From Oscillatoriales cyanobacterium (lineage in GTDB: Bacteria; Cyanobacteriota; Cyanobacteriia; Cyanobacteriales; Laspinemataceae), in the NCBI GenBank assembly GCA_011390955.1, contig JAABRM010000012.1, positions 1 through 64,000 on the forward strand: a stretch of DNA of 64,000 nucleotides. The letters are read 5' to 3'. The position numbers were made by a program, and so were the translations under genes. Below are positions 52,259 to 61,834 of the stretch, in pieces. Each line of letters starts with the position of its first letter. The stretch's first letter is position 1. The notes below the pieces were generated by a model. The model was not told where the DNA came from and did not search any database. It saw only the letters and a program-made list of their open reading frames with translations.

Positions 52259-54562
52259 ATGAACAGTCAACACTCAACAGTCAACATCCTGCTTTTGGTT
52301 TGTTTAGGCGTCATTCAGTGGCCATTTTCTATATTCCCCAGACCCGCCCAAGTTTTGGCCGCCACGAATACCTGCCAACTGCCGAATCAGCCGAGTATTT
52401 CATCGAACCCAGTCCAAAGCGCAGCCAACGGGACAGCCAATGGCGGAAATATTCCCAGCCTAAATCCCAGCCTAAATCCCAGCCTAAATCCCAGCCTAAA
52501 TCCTCCGGGTAGCCGCATCCCCGTCTCTCCTGTTGCCGAACCTGACTTACCAAACACTTCGCCACCCCCTACACCCCCCGCCGAAGTACCACGGCAGACG
52601 CTACGCGATCGCGCCAACCGACTAGGACGTTATCGCCTCGGTCCAGGGGATCAAATCTACATAGAAGTACAGCCATTTAACGAACTTAGCCAGCAAACCG
52701 CAATCAGCCCAGAAGGGAGTATCGTACTGCCTCTGATCGGGGCAATTTCTGTAGAAAAACTCACTCCCGCGCAAGCCCAACAAAAAATTCAAGCTGAATT
52801 AAATCAATATCTCGTCAACCCCATCGTCAGCCTGCAACTGCTGGTGCCACGACCAATTAATGTCACCATCACTGGAGAAGTTGCTCGACCAGGATTCTAC
52901 CCCGTCCCCTCAACCGGAGTCACCCTCGCCACCCTATTAGCCACTGCCGGAGGCACCACCGCCAATGCTGACTTACGGCAGGTGCGTTTACGTTGGACAG
53001 AAAACGATGGCATCCTCAGAGAACAAGAAATTAACTTGTTAACCCCTTTAACCCAAGGACAACCGATTCCCGATATTCCTTTAGAAGATGGAGATGCGAT
53101 CGTTGTCCCCAAACGGGAATCCCTAGAAGACCGACAGTATAACCGCAGCCCGATCGATCGCTCCAACCTAGTAGCCCCCCCATCAGCCGTAGAAATTACC
53201 GTACTGGGAGAAGTCGCACAACCGGGATTCTATATCCTGCCTCCTTCCATTCGTCCCTTAGCCGACGCCCTGCTGATTGCCGGAGGAGCCTCTCCTGCCG
53301 CAGACCTCCGCTGCGTCATCGTGCGTCGGTTACAAGATGATGGCACTTTAACCGAACCAATTTTCTTGGACATCTATAATGCCTTACAAACCAACGGCCA
53401 AACCTTGCCAGACTTTCCCTTAAATAATGGGGATATAGTGATTATCCCCAAACTGCCATTAGCGGATCCCGATTATGACAATAATTTGGCTCGTCGCTCT
53501 AATATTTCCGCCCAACAACCTGTACAAATTACCATTGTTGGCGAAGTCACCCAACCGGGGTATCATATTCTGCCTGCATCCCTTCGCCCCTTGCCAGATG
53601 CCTTATTGATCGCTGGGGGAGCCAGTCCCACCGCAGACTTAAAAAATATCCAAGTGCGTCGCTTACTCGAAGATGGCACCATCAGTCAAGAAATCGTTGA
53701 TTTATTCACTCCTTTAAAGAATGGGGCAGAACTTCCTTCCATTCCCTTGAGTAATGGGGATGTAGTATTTGTCCCCAAACGACCATTAGGGGACGATCGC
53801 GATTACGATCCTAATATCGTCGGTCAATCCAACTTAGCAGCCCAGCAACCCGTGCAAATTACGGTACTCGGAGAAGTAGCTCAACCGGGATTTCATCTTC
53901 TGACTCCGGCCCCCCGCCCCCTGCCCAATGCTTTACTGATTGCTGGCGGCACCACCAGTGAAGCGGACTTGCGAGCCGTTCGGGTGCGCCGACTAATTGA
54001 CAATGGCACCGTTAGTGAAGAAATTGTAGACCTATTTACGCCTTTACAAACCGGGGCAGAATTACCTTCTTTGCGCCTAGGAAATGGGGATGTAGTTTAT
54101 GTCCCCAAAATTGAACCAGGCACCGATCGGGATTATGACCGCTTACTAATCGCTCGTTCCACCTTGGCCAATCCGGAAATGACTGTCAGAATTTTAAGTT
54201 ATCCTGGACAAGGGGCTAGTTTAATTACCCTACGCAATGGCAGTACCTTTTCCGATATTCTCAACACCATTCCTCTCAGTCAAGCAGATTTAAGAGATAT
54301 TGCCGTGATTCGCTTTGACCCAGAACAAGGACGTGCTGTCACCAGAAAGGTGGATGTCAAAAAATTACTTGAAGGTGATAACTCCCAGAATATCCCCCTG
54401 CAAAATAATGATGTGGTGGTGATTGGGCGAAATCTCCTGGCCAAGTTGACCTATTCACTGAGTACGTTCACTCAGCCTTTTCGAGATGTTCTGGGCTTTT
54501 TGCTATTCTTCGATCAGTTACGGGATAGCGCTGATGCTCTCTTTGGACCCGGTTCTAATTAA
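52259..54562 (+). CDS. Polysaccharide export protein with four SLBB domains (Wza-like)
   Basis: A 767-residue secreted or outer-membrane protein. After a signal peptide (NILLLVCLGVIQW ... VLAAT) comes a Pro/Asn-rich linker with four NPSL repeats, then the polysaccharide export domain (YRLGPGDQIYIEVQPFNELS, SPEGSIVLPLIGAISVEKLT). Four SLBB domains follow (ITGEVARPGFYPVP, VLGEVAQPGFYILP, IVGEVTQPGYHILP, VLGEVAQPGFHLLT; each with a GG(A/T)xxxADL motif), then a diverged fifth unit. Wza has two or three such units, so this one is longer. It should form the export channel for the polymer made with the Wzc-like partner encoded next. The start is within CAACAGTCAACA repeats and is uncertain by a few codons. 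Confidence 0.87.
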   Translation: MNSQHSTVNILLLVCLGVIQWPFSIFPRPAQVLAATNTCQLPNQPSISSNPVQSAANGTANGGNIPSLNPSLNPSLNPSLNPPGSRIPVSPVAEPDLPNTSPPPTPPAEVPRQTLRDRANRLGRYRLGPGDQIYIEVQPFNELSQQTAISPEGSIVLPLIGAISVEKLTPAQAQQKIQAELNQYLVNPIVSLQLLVPRPINVTITGEVARPGFYPVPSTGVTLATLLATAGGTTANADLRQVRLRWTENDGILREQEINLLTPLTQGQPIPDIPLEDGDAIVVPKRESLEDRQYNRSPIDRSNLVAPPSAVEITVLGEVAQPGFYILPPSIRPLADALLIAGGASPAADLRCVIVRRLQDDGTLTEPIFLDIYNALQTNGQTLPDFPLNNGDIVIIPKLPLADPDYDNNLARRSNISAQQPVQITIVGEVTQPGYHILPASLRPLPDALLIAGGASPTADLKNIQVRRLLEDGTISQEIVDLFTPLKNGAELPSIPLSNGDVVFVPKRPLGDDRDYDPNIVGQSNLAAQQPVQITVLGEVAQPGFHLLTPAPRPLPNALLIAGGTTSEADLRAVRVRRLIDNGTVSEEIVDLFTPLQTGAELPSLRLGNGDVVYVPKIEPGTDRDYDRLLIARSTLANPEMTVRILSYPGQGASLITLRNGSTFSDILNTIPLSQADLRDIAVIRFDPEQGRAVTRKVDVKKLLEGDNSQNIPLQNNDVVVIGRNLLAKLTYSLSTFTQPFRDVLGFLLFFDQLRDSADALFGPGSN
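52457..52503 (+). repeat. 12-bp coding tandem repeat (NPSL)
   Basis: Four copies of AGCCTAAATCCC in the linker of the export protein give NPSLNPSLNPSLNP. A unit of 12 bp keeps the frame when copy number changes. Confidence 0.9.
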
Positions 54563-54762
54563 TCAAGTTCTTTGTTGTTGGTTCTTTGTTGTTGGTTCTT
54601 TGTTGTTGGTTCTTTGTTCTTTGTTGTTGGTTCTTTGTTATTGGTTCTTTGTTCTTTGTTGTTGGTTCTTTGTCTCTTGCGCCCCAGCGCCCCTGCCCCC
54701 CCGCGCCCCTGCCCCCCCCAGCGCCCCTGCTCCCCTGCTCCCCTGCTCCCTATTTTTGACTT
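54563..54762. repeat. Low-complexity gap (TTGTTGGTTCT and C-rich runs)
   Basis: Repeats of TTCTTTGTTGTTGG (54568-54673) are followed by a C-rich tract of GCGCCCCTGCCCCCC and TGCTCCCC units (54677-54753) just before the Wzc-like gene. No ribosome-binding site is evident. No gene is present. Confidence 0.85.
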
Positions 54763-56997
54763 ATGGCTTCTTCAATTGTTAAGCGTTATCAAATAGCTTT
54801 TGCTAAATACAAATGGTTCGGATTCGCCGTAGTGGTACTCTGTTTGGCCGGTGCGGGTGCCGTCGTGATGACGAAGGAAACGCCGGAAACCACTTATGAT
54901 GCTAGAGGTGTCCTGAGCTATTATCGTCCGCCCGTGACTTTTTCCGACACGGGAGGACTGATTCAAGAACAAGGAAAAGCACTGACGGAGGAAATTCTAA
55001 AATCTGATTTTGTGCTGAATACTGCTGCTACTAAAGTTCAGGAAGATCCGAAAAGGATTAGAAAAACGTTTACTGTTCGCTTGCCGAAGCCAGAGACCCC
55101 CCCGGTGATTATGGTTTACTATGACGGTGCGCCCAGTGAAAAAAGAGGGCTGGAAATTATGCAAGCCTTATTGGATGCAATGATTTCGCAGAGTCGTTTG
55201 ATTAATACGGAAAGATTGCGGACTTTGATTACCACAATTAATCAACGATTACCAGAGGTGGAACAGAATCTTGATGAAGCCGAACGCAAATTAGAACAGT
55301 ATGAACGGCAACAAGGAGTGGCAATTTTGGCCGCCCGTTCTGGCAGTTTGGCCAGTGAAATTGTTACGAATCAAGCGCAACAAGCTCAACTCCGAATGCA
55401 AATTGAAGGGGTGCAAGGGCAAATGATCGATTTAGAGGCAAGATTGGGATTAACGGTGGATCAAGCTTATGTGTCCCAAGCTTTGAGCGCGGATCCGATT
55501 ATTGCGGATCTGCGAGCCTCGTTACATCAGATTGAAACTCAGATTTCACTGTCGAGTAAGAATTTTCGGCCTGCCCATCCTCAGATGGTTGAGTTACGCA
55601 AACAGCAAGAAGCGTATAACCAACTGTTAGAAAATCGTGCCGCTGAGGTGATTGGGGGAGATGGAATTACGGCGCCTTTGTTGAGTGGGACGCAAATTAG
55701 AAAAGATAGTAGTTTAGATCCGGAACGGCAGAGGTTAGCCCAAATGCTGATTGGTTTATCGACCCAGAAAGAAAGCTTAGAAGGTCAGCTTAGGGCAATG
55801 GAAAACCGGGAAGAGGAGTTAAGAAGGGAATATGCGACCCTGCCTAATTTGCAGTTGGAACAACAACGGTTAGCCCAACAGGTAGCGTTGCATAAACAAC
55901 GGTACGATCGGATGCAAACCGCTTTGTCTGATGCTCTAGCGGCTGAGGCGGAAACCGTCAGCAGTTTGGTACTACAGCAAATTTATGCCAGTCCCAAAAC
56001 TCCCCCGCCATTCAACGCCATGTTGACCCTGGTGATGGCTGGGGTGATTGGCACTGTGCTCGGTGGCGGGGTGATTTTTGTGCTGTCTTTACTGGAAGGC
56101 AAATATTACACAATGGAGGAAGTTAAAGCGGGTTTACAGGAATTCGATCTGCGAATTTTGGGGATTTTGCCCAAGGTGATTTCCTCCGATCCAGAGAGTA
56201 AATTAATGCCACTAATTTTAGACTCTCGTTCTCCCTATTTGACTTTTTGCGAACAACTCCGTAGTAACTTACGGCGTTTGGGAGAAAAGCCGATCAAAAT
56301 GTTGTTAATTACCAGTGTGGGTCTGGATGAAGGTAAAAGTTTTTGTGCGTATAATTTGGCGATCGCTTCAGCGAGAGCGGGCAAACGGACTCTAATTATT
56401 GAAACTGATTTGCGATCGGCTTCTGCTTGTCGTTCCTTAAAATTAACCCCAGATACTTCAGCCAGTTTAGAACCTCTGCGCTACTATGGGGATTTGAGTC
56501 ATTGCATTCGTTTGGCTCCAGAAGTGGAAGAACTTTATATTATTCCTAGTGTTGGGCCATTACCAAATAGCGCGGCTATTCTTGAATCTAATGAAATGCG
56601 CCGCTCGATCGAAGAAGCGGCTCATCGGTTTGATATGGTGATTTTGGATGCTCCTCCTTTGAGTGTTTGTAATGATGCGTTTCTGTTAGAACCATTAACG
56701 GATGGAATGGCGATCGTGGCTCGACCGGGTTACACTCAAAGCAGTTTGCTGGCGGAATATCTTGAGCCGTTAATTGAACAAGAGGAAACCACAATATTAG
56801 GTGGGATTATTAATGGGGCAGATATTCCGGTAAATTTGGCCGATAATTTCAGTGAATTTTTACCAGAATATCCACCTACCCATGACTCTTTTGAACCATT
56901 TGAAACCGAGGGTTCCGACATTTCTCTCAACGGCGTTCGGGGCGATCGCACTTCCAGTAGTCTAAGAAAGAGAGTAGGAAAATCGCCTAATAAATAA
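54763..56997 (+). CDS. Wzc/GumC-like polysaccharide co-polymerase with BY-kinase fold
   Basis: A 744-residue inner-membrane protein. TM1 is at about 20-37 (FGFAVVVLCLAGAGAVV). A periplasmic coiled-coil region follows (QRLPEVEQNLDEAERKLEQY), then TM2 at about 418-442 (MLTLVMAGVIGTVLGGGVIF). The cytosolic ATPase has a modified Walker A (TSVGLDEGKSF), Walker A' (LIIETDLRS) and Walker B (MVILDAPPLS). The C-terminus has only one tyrosine (LPEYPPTHD), not the usual tyrosine cluster, so autophosphorylation control may differ or be absent. It sets chain length and drives export with the Wza-like protein encoded upstream. Confidence 0.88.
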   Translation: MASSIVKRYQIAFAKYKWFGFAVVVLCLAGAGAVVMTKETPETTYDARGVLSYYRPPVTFSDTGGLIQEQGKALTEEILKSDFVLNTAATKVQEDPKRIRKTFTVRLPKPETPPVIMVYYDGAPSEKRGLEIMQALLDAMISQSRLINTERLRTLITTINQRLPEVEQNLDEAERKLEQYERQQGVAILAARSGSLASEIVTNQAQQAQLRMQIEGVQGQMIDLEARLGLTVDQAYVSQALSADPIIADLRASLHQIETQISLSSKNFRPAHPQMVELRKQQEAYNQLLENRAAEVIGGDGITAPLLSGTQIRKDSSLDPERQRLAQMLIGLSTQKESLEGQLRAMENREEELRREYATLPNLQLEQQRLAQQVALHKQRYDRMQTALSDALAAEAETVSSLVLQQIYASPKTPPPFNAMLTLVMAGVIGTVLGGGVIFVLSLLEGKYYTMEEVKAGLQEFDLRILGILPKVISSDPESKLMPLILDSRSPYLTFCEQLRSNLRRLGEKPIKMLLITSVGLDEGKSFCAYNLAIASARAGKRTLIIETDLRSASACRSLKLTPDTSASLEPLRYYGDLSHCIRLAPEVEELYIIPSVGPLPNSAAILESNEMRRSIEEAAHRFDMVILDAPPLSVCNDAFLLEPLTDGMAIVARPGYTQSSLLAEYLEPLIEQEETTILGGIINGADIPVNLADNFSEFLPEYPPTHDSFEPFETEGSDISLNGVRGDRTSSSLRKRVGKSPNK

Positions 56998-57030
56998 TAG
57001 TAAATAATAGAAAACCCAAATTTCTATTAT

Positions 57031-58008
57031 TTACTCAGCCCCGGATATTTCTGCTGATTTTGGCCAAACAAAATCAGCGATCGGTTTGCTGGTGTCCCAT
57101 TCCAATTCCGGGATGGGACTTAAGAGTACCGAACGGTGCCGAAAAGGGTTTCTGTTGTTTGATTCGGTGTTTGTTTCGGTGTTTGACTCGGTGACTCTTC
57201 TGAGGACTCGACTGGGGATGCCATAACCGTAAACAACATGACCTTTTCCAGCTAACACAATAATTTGATAATCGGGATTTGCTTGGTGAAAATTGGCAAT
57301 AGCTTCGGCCATTGTTTCGTCCCAAAGAACTTGGGCTAAAAAGAAATTTTCAAAGTTATCACTGCTGCCATGATTTTGGTGAATTGCGTCATAAACTTCG
57401 CGAATTAACTGACGATATTCACTGTTGTCGGTGCGAATTTCTGAAAATGGCGGAATAAATTTTTTCTGTTCTTCGCTTAAACTTTCTAACCCTTGGCGGG
57501 CAACTTGTCGGGTAATTTCATTGGGAACATTTACGGCTAATACGGGAATTTGATTTTCTTGAGCAAACCGTAAGACGGGGGCATAAAATTCCCAAGGAAA
57601 TCCCCACCGGGTCTGATATTCTGTTTGTTCAATGAGTTCCGCTTCAGTGATATTGCCTCGGAGGTATTCGTCTAAAACACTTTGATAAGGCCGCTGGAAC
57701 ATTTCCATGGCGATCGCAATTTTTTGGTTTTTCGCCATAAGCTGAATAATCTCTAATTTGGCGGCATGATCCGCTGGATTATCATGGGTTTCTCCTAAGT
57801 AAATTACATTGGCCTTAGCCAGTTCTTTTAAAATAGTTTCTGGTGAATGGATCTGAGATGGATCTTCTGTCGGGGAAGCTTGTACCTCGTTGGCAATCGC
57901 TTCATTGGCTAAAACTGATTTCGGGGCGTTCGCTTCCCGTTGCGGATGCAAGATCGCTAACGTTCCGATCAATAACAGAGCAATACTGTAGATTTGGAAT
58001 TTGGGCAT
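57031..58008 (-). CDS. ChaN-like haem-binding lipoprotein-family protein
   Basis: A 325-residue protein of the ChaN family, whose members bind haem in an iron-uptake context. Motifs include VIYLGETHDNPADHAAKLEI (the conserved ExHD), IAMEMFQRPYQSVLDEYLRG, WDETMAEAI and IIVLAGKGHVVYGYGIPSRV. The N-terminus is hydrophobic (IYSIALLLIGTLAIL), giving a signal peptide or anchor, but I see no lipobox Cys. The C-terminal part has a TESNTETNTESN low-complexity stretch. CAGGAG is 6 bases before the ATG. It converges on the Wzc-like gene, with 33 bp between stops. Confidence 0.85.
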   Translation of the reverse strand: MPKFQIYSIALLLIGTLAILHPQREANAPKSVLANEAIANEVQASPTEDPSQIHSPETILKELAKANVIYLGETHDNPADHAAKLEIIQLMAKNQKIAIAMEMFQRPYQSVLDEYLRGNITEAELIEQTEYQTRWGFPWEFYAPVLRFAQENQIPVLAVNVPNEITRQVARQGLESLSEEQKKFIPPFSEIRTDNSEYRQLIREVYDAIHQNHGSSDNFENFFLAQVLWDETMAEAIANFHQANPDYQIIVLAGKGHVVYGYGIPSRVLRRVTESNTETNTESNNRNPFRHRSVLLSPIPELEWDTSKPIADFVWPKSAEISGAE

Positions 58009-58184
58009 ATTGGCTCCTGGAGGAAATTTTATTTTATCTTTATTTTACCTTAGTTAGATATCAGTTAGCTATCAAAATTTTCCGCTTTGATATTTATGCA
58101 GTTTCTTGCCTTAGTAATGTTAAAATCAGCGAGCCAAAGTGATTCTAATGTATTACATAGAGAAAACAATATGGAGTTTCTCCC

Positions 58185-59024
58185 ATGAAAATTAAAAGCA
58201 TTTATACCGATGGATCTTGTAACGGCAACCCCGGGCGTGGTGGCTGGGCGGCGATCGTTTGTTATCAGGATGGGCAGATCCATGAAATGGGGGGAGGGGA
58301 TCCCAGTACCACCAATAACCGGATGGAAATGCAAGGGGCGATCGCAGCTTTGGAATTTTTCAAGAAATCCGGACAAATGGAACCGATGACTTTGCATACG
58401 GATAGCGAATATTTAATCAAAGGAATTACCCAATGGATTCACGGTTGGAAAAAGAAAGGCTGGAAAACTGCCAGCGGTAAACCTGTGCTGAATCAAGACT
58501 TGTGGGAACAGTTAGACGATCTGAACTCTTCGACGATCTTATGGCAACATGTGCGCGGTCATAGTGGCGATCGATACAATGAACGATGTGATGCGATCGC
58601 CAAAGGATATGCATTTGGTAACAAAGTTAAACTTCAAGAGTATCAACCTAAATCCCAGAGTCCGATAGAGACGTTACAATGTTCGGGGAACTCTGACCAT
58701 AACCCATCTGATTTAAATATGGACATTAATCTTAACGCATCTTCTGAATCCATCGATTCCTTACCTCGTGAGGTTAGGGTAAACCAACTGAGAAACTTGA
58801 TCGAGACTCTGCAAATTGCTGATGAAATTTCCACGAAAGGGTATTTAATTACCAGTTCCGAACTCGCCGACTTGATGGATGTTAATGCCAGTGCCGTCAC
58901 CAGTCGTGGTGATAATTGGGTATGGCGTAATTGGATTGTGTCAAGAGTGCGGCGCGAAGGAAACCAAATTCTCTGGCAATTAGAAAGAGTCGATTTGGTT
59001 AGTGAAGAAGGAGCAGAAAGCTAA
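58185..59024 (+). CDS. rnhA: Ribonuclease HI with C-terminal extension
   Basis: A 279-residue protein. Residues 1-150 are RNase HI with the catalytic acids in YTDGSC (Asp9), NRMEM (Glu), HTDSEY (Asp72) and RCDAIAKG (Asp), plus the basic handle (WIHGWKKKGWKTA). It removes RNA from RNA-DNA hybrids. Residues 200-279 are an added domain with a helix-turn-helix-like segment (SELADLMDVNASAVTSRGDN) and a WQLERVDLV end, found in cyanobacterial relatives and of unknown role. The start ATG follows an AT-rich leader, with a weak GGAG site (TGGAGTTTCTCCC) upstream. Confidence 0.93.
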   Translation: MKIKSIYTDGSCNGNPGRGGWAAIVCYQDGQIHEMGGGDPSTTNNRMEMQGAIAALEFFKKSGQMEPMTLHTDSEYLIKGITQWIHGWKKKGWKTASGKPVLNQDLWEQLDDLNSSTILWQHVRGHSGDRYNERCDAIAKGYAFGNKVKLQEYQPKSQSPIETLQCSGNSDHNPSDLNMDINLNASSESIDSLPREVRVNQLRNLIETLQIADEISTKGYLITSSELADLMDVNASAVTSRGDNWVWRNWIVSRVRREGNQILWQLERVDLVSEEGAES

Positions 59025-59182
59025 TTGTTAGCTGTTAGTTGTTAGTTGTTTGTTGTTTGTTGTTTGTTGGTTGTTGTTTGTTGGTTGTTTTTTATAACAA
59101 ATAACCAACAACAAACAACTAACAACGAATAACGAATAACTAACAGCTAACAACTAACAACTAACCACTAAACTAACTAAAA
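59025..59182. repeat. Inverted low-complexity repeat between rnhA and cruG
   Basis: TAGCTGTTAGTTGTTAGTTG plus TTTGTTG runs (59025-59088) pair with CAACAAACAACTAACAAC and TAACAGCTAACAACTAACAA runs (59107-59165) around TTTTTTATAACAAAT. The long imperfect hairpin could stop transcription of both convergent genes. Confidence 0.8.
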
Positions 59183-60427
59183 TCATTGATAATTACGACC
59201 ACGCCATTGAGTTGGTCGGTTTATGGCGGAAATAAAAATCCGCAGACAGGCTAAGGGATCCGCGAGAGGGGAAAACCAAAACATTAGCTTGGCGAATGGC
59301 GTTGCCCGACTGCGATCGTAAGAAGGGGCGATCGCAAAATTCAAAGCAAATCTAATCACCAGCAAAAATATATTTAACCTCAGCAATAGTAGGAATAGTA
59401 GGTTGGCTTGAGGAACGAAACCCAACGAGAAAACACTGGAGAACAATGCCGTCAAAACTACTGGCAACGGTAAACCTTGAACCGCGAATAGCAGCAATAC
59501 ATCGCCCCAAGTCTGAAGTTTAGATGAAGCATCTTTGAGATCGAGACTGCGGCCCCATTCTTGCCAAGTTTCTTTCATCCCCTCATACATTCGCACCTTG
59601 AGCACCTTTGCCCCATCCAAAAAGCCGACTTTAAACCCTTGTTTGGCGGCATTTCTGGCCAAGGTGACATCATCACAAAAAGATTTCCGAGCACTTGTAT
59701 AGCCATCAAGTTGAGTTAACACCGATCGCCGACAGAGAAAACATTGCCCATTAGCCATCACCCGTTGCTCACCACCACTGTGAGTCCCCGTCGGGCCAAA
59801 GCGGTAAACCAAAGTCATCAACAACGCTGGTTGTAACCACATTTCCCCGGGGGTTTCTAGGATAAATTGCGGGGAAAGGGAAACCAAATCATAACCCCCC
59901 GCTTCGGCGACTTTGAGTAAACCAGCGATTAACCCTGGGTGGGGTTGGGTATCCGCATCAATGCCTAAAATCCACTCGCTGGCTGGAGAACTTTGTAAAA
60001 AACCTGTATGCAATGCCCACGGGCGTCCCACCCAATCTTTTGGTAATGGATCGTCATTAATTAACCGAAAACGCGGGTCTTTGTGGGCGATCGCCTGAAC
60101 CAATTCGGGAGTGCGATCGGTGGAATAACTATCCACCACAATCACTTCCCGGAGTTCATAGCTTTGGCGGGTCAAACCATCCAAACAAGGCTGAATCCGT
60201 TGCGCCTCATTCAAGGTGGGCACCACCACCGTCACCCGGCCCAATTGTTCCAGAGTGGCGGACTGGGGTTCAATTGGCGGCATCCTAAAGGGACCTTTGA
60301 TCAAGCGAGAAAGTAACAAAATCACTGCCGGGATTTGCAGCAGTAGCAGTGGCACAACCCAAGCGCTGATTGACCAATCGGCGAAAATCGGTGTTTGGGC
60401 AAATAAAAAGAAAAAGTAAATGCTCAC
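59183..60427 (-). CDS. cruG: Carotenoid 2'-O-glycosyltransferase CruG
   Basis: A 414-residue family-2 glycosyltransferase (VTVVVPTLNEAQRIQPCLDG, ILGIDADTQPHPGL, CDDVTLARNA) with an N-terminal membrane segment and two to three C-terminal ones. It sits next to cruF. The cruF-cruG pair is known to make myxoxanthophyll: CruF hydrates the psi end of gamma-carotene and CruG adds the sugar at the 2' hydroxyl. The sugar here (fucose, rhamnose or another) cannot be read from sequence. The gene is separated from cruF by 239 bp that contain a terminator. Confidence 0.82.
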   Translation of the reverse strand: MSIYFFFLFAQTPIFADWSISAWVVPLLLLQIPAVILLLSRLIKGPFRMPPIEPQSATLEQLGRVTVVVPTLNEAQRIQPCLDGLTRQSYELREVIVVDSYSTDRTPELVQAIAHKDPRFRLINDDPLPKDWVGRPWALHTGFLQSSPASEWILGIDADTQPHPGLIAGLLKVAEAGGYDLVSLSPQFILETPGEMWLQPALLMTLVYRFGPTGTHSGGEQRVMANGQCFLCRRSVLTQLDGYTSARKSFCDDVTLARNAAKQGFKVGFLDGAKVLKVRMYEGMKETWQEWGRSLDLKDASSKLQTWGDVLLLFAVQGLPLPVVLTALFSSVFSLGFVPQANLLFLLLLRLNIFLLVIRFALNFAIAPSYDRSRATPFAKLMFWFSPLADPLACLRIFISAINRPTQWRGRNYQ

Positions 60428-60666
60428 AAGAAAACCTTTAATTAAGCAAGACGTTGCATATCATAGTGGTTTCCGGGATGGTTTCCTGCCTGGAAATATC
60501 GGTTTTGATCTGGGCAAAGAGTTCTGATGGGCCTTTTGATGGGCATCCGTGGGTATCCGTAGATCCAAGAAATCAATAAAAAGCACTCTCGTAAGAGTCC
60601 CTGAGAGTGCCTTTATCTATATGAGTATTGCCATCAATGGTCAAATCCATGCTGATGGGATGATGG
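60428..60666. other. Gap between cruF and cruG
   Basis: Holds the cruF terminator at about 60577-60612 and, on its left, the upstream region of cruG. No gene is seen. Confidence 0.6.
60577..60612 (-). terminator. Rho-independent terminator of cruF
   Basis: On the minus strand GCACTCTC (60610-60603) and GAGAGTGC (60590-60583) form an 8-bp stem, followed by TTTTTT (60582-60577). It lies 55 bp after the cruF stop. Confidence 0.8.
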
Positions 60667-61614
60667 TTATTTTGCCAACATTTTTACCGGGTTTACCACC
60701 AAATTTTCTGCGTTGTCCGGTGCGATCGCATTACTGCTGGCAATTGCTTCCGAGTTAGAAGTTGGTGCGGCCATCCACCAGAGGACGATCGCGGGTACGA
60801 CACCCACCAGTACCCCCAGGGCAGTGGGAATTAAAAAGCGAGAGTCTAAGCAAGTAACGGTAATTACGGCACCGAAGGCGAAGTTAACCAGATAAACGAT
60901 GAGGGGAACCAGTAGCTGCGATCGCTGCACATTTAAGGGTTTTTTCTCCCAGATCGCGGCAGCAACGGTCATAAATACGACACCAGTGCCGATCCAGCCG
61001 CTGAGGTTACGATAGGGCATCCCAAAAAATTCTCCTACTTCTTGGAATTGCCAAAAGGGAACGGCGGTCTGAGTCATAGCGGGGTCGAGTACCAAATCCC
61101 AGGCGGTGAGTAAGATTGAACCGAGGGCGATCGCGACAACCTGCTGAATCCAAGGGGCTATTCTAGTATTTTCCAACCCAGCGCGGGCTAGGAGGTAAGC
61201 GGAAAAACCGAGATAAAACCAGGACAGGGGAATGGTAAATGGGACTAAACCGGCAATTTTATAGCCCAGGCCACTTAAATATTGGTAATGACCAAAGGGA
61301 AAACCTGTACTGGTGCCTAAAAGTTCACTGCTTAAGGACAAGACAACCGCAGGCAACATAAAACCCAACCACTGCCGCACCCCTAATACGCGATAAGCAT
61401 AGATGGCAACGGCGGCGGCTCCTAAGATAATGTATCCGACTCCGCCATTAGCCATGCTTACTTGGAAAACTTCTTGGCCAAATTTTGACAAGCTCAAAAT
61501 AAATTCTGCATTGGGAATCACCAGGATGAGTCCCGCTAATCCAAAGGCCATCGCAGCGATATGACCAATTAGGCAGATGCGCTCGATCGTTACAAGTTGC
61601 TTTATCGAAATCAT
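60667..61614 (-). CDS. cruF: Gamma-carotene 1'-hydroxylase CruF
   Basis: A 315-residue membrane protein with seven to eight hydrophobic segments, of the carotenoid-biosynthesis/CruF family. Stretches seen are FGLAGLILVIPNAEFI, GVGYIILGAAAVAIYAYRVL, SSELLGTSTGFPFGHYQYLS, LVPFTIPLSWFYLGFSAYLL, AWDLVLDPAMT and FFGMPYRNLSGWIGTGVVFM. It adds water across the 1',2' double bond of the psi end group on the way to myxoxanthophyll. The C-terminal tail (about 40 residues, Ala/Asn-rich) is soluble. It has its own terminator and so is probably transcribed separately from cruG. Confidence 0.88.
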   Translation of the reverse strand: MISIKQLVTIERICLIGHIAAMAFGLAGLILVIPNAEFILSLSKFGQEVFQVSMANGGVGYIILGAAAVAIYAYRVLGVRQWLGFMLPAVVLSLSSELLGTSTGFPFGHYQYLSGLGYKIAGLVPFTIPLSWFYLGFSAYLLARAGLENTRIAPWIQQVVAIALGSILLTAWDLVLDPAMTQTAVPFWQFQEVGEFFGMPYRNLSGWIGTGVVFMTVAAAIWEKKPLNVQRSQLLVPLIVYLVNFAFGAVITVTCLDSRFLIPTALGVLVGVVPAIVLWWMAAPTSNSEAIASSNAIAPDNAENLVVNPVKMLAK

Positions 61615-61834
61615 AAAGAAATTCTTAGAATAGGGACTTAGTTCGCTTTTTACTTTATATTACTTTACATTTAAACAATAAACCACATATTGTCAATCAG
61701 AGCGCGATGCCGCTTCGAGCGGATCCAGAGACGGCGATCGCATCTGTACCGAGAAACCGGGGAGGTTTAATTAAACATCTCAAAGATTTAAGATTGTTGG
61801 TGAGAATCTGCCCATTTTATTGAGGAAACTAGCC

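Noticed and set aside
52213-52512. Plus-strand gene of 99 codons before the export protein
   Set aside because: It overlaps the signal peptide and NPSL repeats of the export protein in another frame, ending in a translated repeat (KSQPKSQPKS).
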